26,885 nucleotides of DNA. Origin: DASVXQ01 sp046727955 (GTDB taxonomy: Bacteria > Actinomycetota > CALGFH01). The position numbers and the translations under genes were made by a program. The stretch spans positions 1 through 26,885 of the forward strand of contig JBKPDO010000069.1 of assembly GCA_046727955.1 (NCBI GenBank). The letters are read 5' to 3'. The notes under the pieces are model-generated. The model made no database searches. It was not told the origin of the DNA and was given only the letters and a program-made list of their open reading frames with translations. Shown one piece after another: positions 22,553-26,885 of the stretch (its first letter is position 1; each line of letters opens with the position of its first letter).

Positions 22553-23831
22553 GGCTTCCGTGATCGAGGCGCTCGGCCACGCGTCCCCGGCCCGGGCGAG
22601 CATCCGCGCGACCCCCCACCGGGCGACGGCGGCTACGGCGAGGTGCTGCTGCTGGTCGACAACTGGGCCAGGCTCCGGCAGGAGCTGGAGGACCTCGAGC
22701 CGGAGATCGAGGCACTGGCCGCCACCGGCCTGCAGCACGGCGTGCACCTGGTCGTCACCGCCAACCGCTGGGCCGATCTGCGCCTGGCCCTGCGGGACAA
22801 CCTTGGCGGCCGGCTGGAGCTCCGCCTGAACGACCCGCTCGACTCCGCGATCGGGCGCGTCGCGGAGCAGCGCGCGCTGCCGGACGACCGGCCCGGCCGA
22901 GGTCTCACCTCGGCCGGGCTGCAGTTCCAGGTGGCGCTGCCGGTCGTCGGTGCGGCGGTCCCCGAATGCGGCGGGGATCGCTGGCTTGCGAATGCCAGCG
23001 GGGAGCTGGCGCGGCGGGCGCTGCGGAGCCCGGGCGGCGCCATGGCGCCGGCCCTGCGTATGCTCCCCACGGCGGTGAGCCTGAGCGACCTGCCGGCCTC
23101 AGGAGGGGTTTCGCCCGGCGGCGTCCCGCTGGGGCTCCACGAGTATCGGCTCGAGCCCGTCTGGGTCGACCTGCTCTCGGGGCCTCCCCACTTCCTGGTG
23201 CTCGGCGACGCCGAGTGCGGCAAGACCAGCGTGTTGCGGTGCCTCGCCGGTGGGCTCAGCGCCCGTCACCCTCCGGACGAGGTGCGGCTCGTCGTGGTCG
23301 ACTGCCGCCGCACGCTCGTCGACCTGTCCGAGCTGCCGCATTGCGCCGTCTACGCATGCACTCCGGCGATGGCGGCCGGGGCGGTGGCGCACCTGCGCTC
23401 TGTCTTGGAGCAACGGGCGCCCTGGCGCCAGGCGGTCTCGCCGCGCGGTTGGGGCGGGCCTCGGCACGTGCTCGTGGTGGACGACTATCACCTGGTCGCC
23501 GGGACCAGCGGCAACCCGCTCGAGCCGCTGCTGGACCTCATCGCCCAAGGACGTGAGGTCGGCCTTCACGTGTTGCTGGCGTGTGCGGCCGCCGGCGCCG
23601 CTCGCGCCGCCTTCGACCCGTTCCTCCGCCGGCTGCACGATGTGGGCAGCCCGGGGCTGATGATGTCAGGCGACCCGCGTGACGGACCGCTGCTGGGTGG
23701 TCGCACGGCCGTTCCGCTCCCGCCCGGGCGGGGCGTGCTTGTCCGCCGGCGGGGGGTGAGCGGCCTCATCCAGGTGGCCTGGACGCCACCCCCGGCCACC
23801 GCCACGACCCTCCGGTCCCACCCACCGTGAC

Positions 23832-24194
23832 ATGACCAGCCTGGTCGTCACGGTGGCCTGGCAAGGCCGTCGGCGCGACCTCGCGGTCCCCGCGGACGTG
23901 CCCGTCGCCGACCTCCTCTGGCCGCTAGCCCTGGCCATGGTGATTCACCGACCGACCCCGGTGCCCCCCGGCGATGGTGGGGCGGCCCCGGCCTCGGCCT
24001 TCGTGCCTGCCGGCGATGGTGGGGCGGCCCCGGCGCCTGCTTTGCCTCTTTGGCGCGAGCTGGCGCTCGCACCGCTCGGCGGCGCGCCGTTGCCGGCCGA
24101 CCGGACGCTCGCCGCGTGCGGGATCGGTGACGGCGCCGTGCTCGTGCTGATCGACGGGAGCTCGTTCCGCCCTCGCGCCGGCCCCGCGCCATGA
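23832..24194 (+). CDS. YukD/EccD-type ubiquitin-like protein, stand-alone
   Basis: This 120-residue protein starts one base after the EccC-like stop (TGACATG), so the two genes form a unit. The N-terminus LVVTVAWQGRRRDLAVPADVPVADLLWPLA matches the first strands and helix of the EccD N-terminal ubiquitin-like domain. LWRELALAPLGGAPLPADRTLAACGIGDGAVLVLID matches its last strands (W-x-L-x-x-x-G-G-x-x-L-x-x-x-x-T-L-x-x-x-G-I-x-D-G). The halves are separated by a Pro/Gly/Ala segment made of two 42-bp repeats. Actinobacterial EccD continues into about 11 TM helices; here the protein ends, like Firmicutes YukD/EsaB. It could be a functional small partner of the ATPase or the stump of an eccD. No WXG100 substrate, EccB, EccE or mycosin gene is nearby. 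Confidence 0.75.
   Translation: MTSLVVTVAWQGRRRDLAVPADVPVADLLWPLALAMVIHRPTPVPPGDGGAAPASAFVPAGDGGAAPAPALPLWRELALAPLGGAPLPADRTLAACGIGDGAVLVLIDGSSFRPRAGPAP
23961..24044 (+). repeat. 42-bp tandem repeat in the ubiquitin-like gene
   Basis: Units start at 23961 and 24003. A 25-base core (23968-23992 and 24010-24034) is identical and encodes PGDGGAAPA / AGDGGAAPA. The period is 14 codons, so the frame is preserved and the insertion forms a flexible loop in the fold. Confidence 0.88.
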
Positions 24195-24293
24195 TCTGCT
24201 CGGGCTGCTTGCCCAGCGCGGAGCGGCCGCCCGCATGGCTGGCACCAAGACCGGCGCGTCGCGGCAAACCCGCAGGCCAGCCCGTCAATCCGC

Positions 24294-24322
24294 TTGCCCG
24301 GCCAGATGGCTGGTGCTATCGT
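24294..24322 (+). promoter_or_regulatory. Promoter of the rimP-nusA-infB operon
   Basis: TTGCCC (24294-24299) and TATCGT (24317-24322) are separated by exactly 17 bases, a good vegetative promoter. The -10 is preceded by GTGC, as at the rpsB candidate. The transcript would start near 24329, about 160 bases before rimP, and include the leader hairpin. Confidence 0.6.
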
Positions 24323-24369
24323 GCATTGTGTTGACGTGTGGCACCCCCGCGACGGGTGATATAAATCAC

Positions 24370-24399
24370 GAAGTGGGCGTTCGCCCACTTCTGTTTTGT
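24370..24399 (+). terminator. rimP-leader-type hairpin with T tract (attenuator)
   Basis: GAAGTGGGCG (24370-24379) pairs perfectly with CGCCCACTTC (24382-24391) and is followed by TGTTTTGT. In such GC-rich DNA a 10-bp stem plus T-rich tail is a strong intrinsic terminator signal. It sits between the promoter and rimP, where a conserved 'rimP leader' premature terminator has been described across bacterial phyla. Since NusA itself influences pausing and termination, autogenous control of the operon is plausible. Confidence 0.75.
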
Positions 24400-24489
24400 C
24401 CGGGGGTTCACCGTATGGCGACAAGATGGAGAGGTGCCGCTACCGAGAGGGCGACCAGCAACGTAGACACGTGAGGGAGGTCATCGACC

Positions 24490-24963
24490 ATGACGGTGCT
24501 CCCTTCGCGCGTCCGGGAACTGGCTGAGCAGGTCGCCGCCGACCACAGTGTCGAGGTGCTCGAGCTCGCTCTCCGCCGCAATGGCAGGTCCCGTGTGCTG
24601 AGCGTCGTGCTCGACTCGGACGGGCCGATCGACGCCACTGTGATCGAGCGGGTGACCAGGGACCTGTCCCGCACGCTCGACGACTACGATCCGCTGCCGG
24701 ACAGCTACACCCTCGAGGTGACCACCCCCGGCCTGGATCGTCCCCTTCGGACCGGGCGTGACTTCCGGCGGCAGCGCGGACACGAGGTGCAGATCCTGCG
24801 GGAGACCTCCGGCCGGGAGACCTCCGGCGACCAGCCGAGGACCGAGATCCGCGGGGTCGTGGTCACCGCCGACGAGCAGGCGGTGACAGTCGACGTAGGC
24901 GGCGACCAGCTGCAGGTGCCGCTGTCCGACGTGGTGCGAGGAAAGGTGGTGTTGCCGTGGTGA
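24490..24963 (+). CDS. rimP: Ribosome maturation factor RimP
   Basis: RimP assists late 30S assembly. ATG 24490 is preceded by GAGGGAGG. The 157 residues include the N-terminal domain (VRELAEQVAADHSVEVLELALRRNGRSRVLSVVLDSDG, then IERVTRDLSRTLDD) and the family signature YTLEVTTPGLDRPLRTGRDF. The C-terminal SH3-like barrel ends VPLSDVVRGKVVLPW. A 15-bp duplication (24799-24813, 24814-24828) encodes RETSG twice in a barrel loop and preserves the frame. It is the first gene of the rimP-nusA-ylxR-infB operon. Confidence 0.96.
   Translation: MTVLPSRVRELAEQVAADHSVEVLELALRRNGRSRVLSVVLDSDGPIDATVIERVTRDLSRTLDDYDPLPDSYTLEVTTPGLDRPLRTGRDFRRQRGHEVQILRETSGRETSGDQPRTEIRGVVVTADEQAVTVDVGGDQLQVPLSDVVRGKVVLPW
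24799..24828 (+). repeat. 15-bp tandem duplication in rimP
   Basis: CGGGAGACCTCCGGC is present twice, exactly adjacent, adding five residues (RETSG) to the variable loop between the first strands of the C-terminal barrel. Confidence 0.9.
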
Positions 24964-25036
24964 CAACCAGTGGTCCAGACCACACAAGCCACCCGAACCA
25001 CCCGACTCCCAGCACCCCTGACGAGAGGACGGCGAC

Positions 25037-26110
25037 GTGAACATTCCAATCGAGGAGATGCGCTTTCTCGAGCGAGAGAAGGGCATCTCGCTCGAGACCG
25101 TCATCACGGCTCTGGAGAGCGCCCTGGCGGCGGCCTACAAGCGGCGGCCCAACGCGCCCGACGACGCCCGTGTGGTGGTCGACCGCGCCAGCGGGGAGGT
25201 CACCGTCTACGCCCAGGAACTGGACGAGAACGAGCAGGTCGTGCGGGAGTGGGAGGACACGCCCTCCGACTTCGGCCGGATCGCGGCGGTCACCGCCAAG
25301 CAGGTGATCGTGCAGCGACTGCGCGAGGCCGAGCGCGACGTCACCTTTGGCGAGTACGAAGGCCGCAAGGGCGACATCGTGACCGGCATCGTGCAACAGC
25401 GCGATCCTCGGCACGTCACCGTCGACCTCGGCAAGATCGAGGCCGAGCTGCCCTACGCCGAGCAGGTGCCGAGCGAGCACTACCAGCACAACGACCGCAT
25501 CAAGGTCTACGTGACCGAGGTGTCGCGCTCGCCCCGCGGGCTCCGGGTGGTCGTCTCTCGTACGCACCCTGACCTGATCAGGCGTCTGTTCGAGCTGGAG
25601 GTGCCAGAAATCGCCGAGGGCATCGTCGAGATCACCAACGTGGCGCGCGAGCCGGGGCACCGCACCAAGATCGCGGTGCGCTCGAACGACCCGGGGGTGG
25701 ACCCCAAGGGCGCTTGCGTCGGCCCGCGCGGCATGCGCGTGCGCTCGGTGGTCAACGAGTTGCGGGGGGAGAAGATCGACATCGTCCTGTACTCCGACGA
25801 CCCGGCCCAGTTCGTCGCCGAGGCGCTCTCCCCAGCCAAAGTCAAGAGCGTCCACATCGACGAGGCGGAGCGGACTGCGCACGTCGTCGTGCCCGACTAC
25901 CAGCTCTCGCTGGCGATCGGAAAGGAGGGCCAGAATGCCCGCCTGGCGGCGCGGCTGACCGGGTGGCGGATCGACATCTCGAGCGAGAGCCAGGCGGCCG
26001 AGCGCCGCTCGGATCGCGTCTACGAGCCGGCCGGGCCGGCTGGCCGGACGAGCAGAGCAGGCAGCCAGCAGGGCGGCTCCGGCGGGCGCTTCAGCGACCA
26101 GAGGGGATGA
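25037..26110 (+). CDS. nusA: Transcription termination/antitermination factor NusA
   Basis: NusA binds RNA polymerase and modulates pausing, termination and antitermination. GTG 25037 follows GAGAGGACG and gives 357 residues, the usual actinobacterial length without the E. coli C-terminal acidic repeats. The N-terminal polymerase-binding domain (about 1-125) includes FLEREKGISLETVITALESALAAAYKR. The S1 domain contains GDIVTGIVQQRDPRHVTVDLGKIEAELPYAEQVP. KH1 has GHRTKIAVRSNDPGVDPKGACVGPRGMRV, and KH2 includes LAIGKEGQNARLAARLTGWRIDI. A Gly/Ser/Arg tail closes the protein. It is the normal neighbour of rimP and ylxR. Confidence 0.97.
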   Translation: MNIPIEEMRFLEREKGISLETVITALESALAAAYKRRPNAPDDARVVVDRASGEVTVYAQELDENEQVVREWEDTPSDFGRIAAVTAKQVIVQRLREAERDVTFGEYEGRKGDIVTGIVQQRDPRHVTVDLGKIEAELPYAEQVPSEHYQHNDRIKVYVTEVSRSPRGLRVVVSRTHPDLIRRLFELEVPEIAEGIVEITNVAREPGHRTKIAVRSNDPGVDPKGACVGPRGMRVRSVVNELRGEKIDIVLYSDDPAQFVAEALSPAKVKSVHIDEAERTAHVVVPDYQLSLAIGKEGQNARLAARLTGWRIDISSESQAAERRSDRVYEPAGPAGRTSRAGSQQGGSGGRFSDQRG

Positions 26111-26138
26111 GCGGGAGCGGATGGAGGGAGCAACGGGA

Positions 26139-26450
26139 ATGACACTGGAGCGTCGGCGTGTTGAACCTCAGCGCACCTGCGTGGTTTGCCGTAGCTCGGC
26201 TGCCAAGGGCACCCTCCACCGCATCGTTCGCTCACCGGACGGCGCCGTTCGATACGATCCGTCGGGCAAGGCGCCCGGCCGCGGTGCGTACCTGTGTGCA
26301 CGGCCGGGTTGCCTGGAGCGGGCGGGGAAGCGGCGAGCCCTCCAGCGGGCCCTTCGAGTGGCCGACCCCGCCGAGGTGCAAAGCGCAGTTGAGGCCGTGC
26401 GAGCGACAGAGGAGAGCGGCAGCATGGTGGGAGCTTCCGCTATGGAATAA
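26139..26450 (+). CDS. ylxR: YlxR-family (DUF448) RNA-binding protein
   Basis: This small basic protein of about 103 residues is always found between nusA and infB in Gram-positives. It contains RTCVVCRSSAAKGTLHRIVR and PGRGAYLCARPGCLERA, the two Cys-containing motifs of the family, which line a putative RNA-binding pocket. ATG 26139 has GGAGGGAG 11 bases upstream; ATG 26121 is an alternative adding six residues. YlxR homologues have been linked to RNase P and to transcription control in other bacteria, so the precise role here is open. Confidence 0.93.
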   Translation: MTLERRRVEPQRTCVVCRSSAAKGTLHRIVRSPDGAVRYDPSGKAPGRGAYLCARPGCLERAGKRRALQRALRVADPAEVQSAVEAVRATEESGSMVGASAME

Positions 26451-26474
26451 AGCAAACGAGGAAGTGAGGACTGG

Positions 26475-26885
26475 TTGAGCAATCCGCGCGTCTACGAACT
26501 AGCCAAAGAACTTGGGGTCCCGTCCAAGGACCTCCTGTCGAGGCTTACCTCCATGGGCGTGGAGGTGAAGAGCCATGCCTCGACCGTGTCGCCAGATGTC
26601 GCGGAAAAGCTGCGCTCGGCGGTACGCGGGGGTGGCGGCAGCCGACAGCGGTCCGGCGCCAGCGCCGGTAGTGCTGGAGGGGCAGCTGGCCGAGGGGACG
26701 GCGCCGCACAGGGCACACGGCGGCAGGCCGAGGCTCGTGAGGGCGCCCCGGCCCGCGCGCAGGGCGAGCAGCAGGCCCAGGCCCGCGCCAGCCGGCCGGG
26801 ACAGCAGGGGCCCGGCCAGCCGGGGCAGGCCGGGGCAGGGCAGCAGGGCCAGCCGCGGCCCGCCGCGGGACAGACCGGCCAGGCA
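26475..26885 (+). CDS. infB: Translation initiation factor IF-2, N-terminal part, cut by the window end
   Basis: TTG 26475, with GAGG 5 bases upstream, starts SNPRVYELAKELGVPSKDLL. This IF2N helical domain continues to SPDVAEKLRSAV. After about residue 55 the sequence becomes a Gly/Gln/Pro/Ala/Arg-rich linker (GQQGPGQPGQAGAGQQG), as is common in the long N-terminal region of actinobacterial IF-2. The GTPase domain lies beyond the window. IF-2 delivers fMet-tRNA to the 30S subunit. The gene closes the visible rimP-nusA-ylxR-infB operon. Confidence 0.95.
   Translation, partial: MSNPRVYELAKELGVPSKDLLSRLTSMGVEVKSHASTVSPDVAEKLRSAVRGGGGSRQRSGASAGSAGGAAGRGDGAAQGTRRQAEAREGAPARAQGEQQAQARASRPGQQGPGQPGQAGAGQQGQPRPAAGQTGQA

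Larger units (their letters stand above)
19635..23830 (+). pseudogene. EccC/EssC-like FtsK-SpoIIIE triple ATPase of type VII secretion, split by a frameshift
   Basis: EccC powers and selects substrates for type VII (ESX) secretion. Two TM segments (GWFPALFPLLGSAG..., WLILLVVASLLLSLC...) near residues 60-105 are followed by a helical/DUF stalk and three ATPase domains. D1 has GATGSGKSELLRTIV (21201-21227), LSFVLVDFKGGAAFAGLDALPH and VDRVRAALQGEQERRQRVL. At about 21453 one base appears to be missing: frame 19635 becomes nonsense, while the frame 1 base away resumes as NLDGIAQYHARRAVD, LLLVVDEFGELLAARPEF and HLLLASQRLDEGRIRGL. D2 has IVGAPRSGKST and VLLLVDNW; D3 has VLGDAECGKTS and VLVVDDYHLV. 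Rejoined, the protein is about 1,400 residues, the normal EccC length. The break separates D1 Walker A from Walker B, so it is not a natural EccCa/EccCb split. No Shine-Dalgarno supports ATG 19635; ATG 19659 is an alternative start. Confidence 0.85.

Noticed and set aside
24195..24489. Possible tRNA or small RNA gene before rimP
   Set aside because: I found no cloverleaf or T-loop consensus. The stretch is explained by a promoter and the leader hairpin.

Overview
This is a very GC-rich, densely coding stretch of a bacterial chromosome. The gene order is the actinobacterial core block comM-dprA-xerC-whiG-(M23)-rpsB-tsf-pyrH-frr-cdsA-rlmN-rseP-ispG-GNAT ... rimP-nusA-ylxR-infB. A WhiG/FliA-type sigma factor beside rpsB and a DUF4081-type GNAT protein directly after ispG both point to Actinomycetota. 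The short EF-Ts, the very long S2 tail and the lack of dxr and proS at their usual positions suggest a lineage away from the well-studied genera. I cannot name it from sequence alone.

Layout. Bases 1-1640 are an accessory margin: the end of an aminoglycoside-phosphotransferase-fold gene, a probable transposase remnant and a DUF3592-like membrane protein. It abuts a comM/yifB gene that has lost its N-terminal domain. comM and dprA overlap by 4 bp (1659-4078). Bases 4072-6158 hold an inserted cassette: a broken alpha/beta-hydrolase fragment, a quinone-reductase-like MDR gene and a divergent MarR regulator, with three copies of an 18-bp operator between the last two. A gene-poor patch (6159-7019) of remnants and repeats follows. 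Then come xerC, whiG and an M23-fold protein, and from 10100 to 19271 the translation / phospholipid / isoprenoid / membrane-protease block.

Bases 19272-24194 are the second accessory segment. It has a repeat-rich leader, a type VII secretion EccC/EssC-like triple-ATPase interrupted by a frameshift, and a small YukD/EccD-like ubiquitin-fold protein, sitting where many actinobacteria carry proS. From 24195 the rimP-nusA-ylxR-infB operon begins behind a clear promoter and a rimP-leader-like hairpin with a T tract; infB runs off the window.

Two patterns go beyond gene naming. First, many conserved genes here (dprA, xerC, rpsB, rlmN, eccC, the ubiquitin-like gene, rimP) carry tandem duplications whose periods are all multiples of 3, so reading frames survive. 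The most striking is a perfect 84-bp doublet with inverted-repeat arms inside rlmN. Second, a paired octamer, TTGCCGCG-N11-TTGCCGCG, recurs in two intergenic regions about 12.5 kb apart and behaves like an undescribed dispersed repeat.
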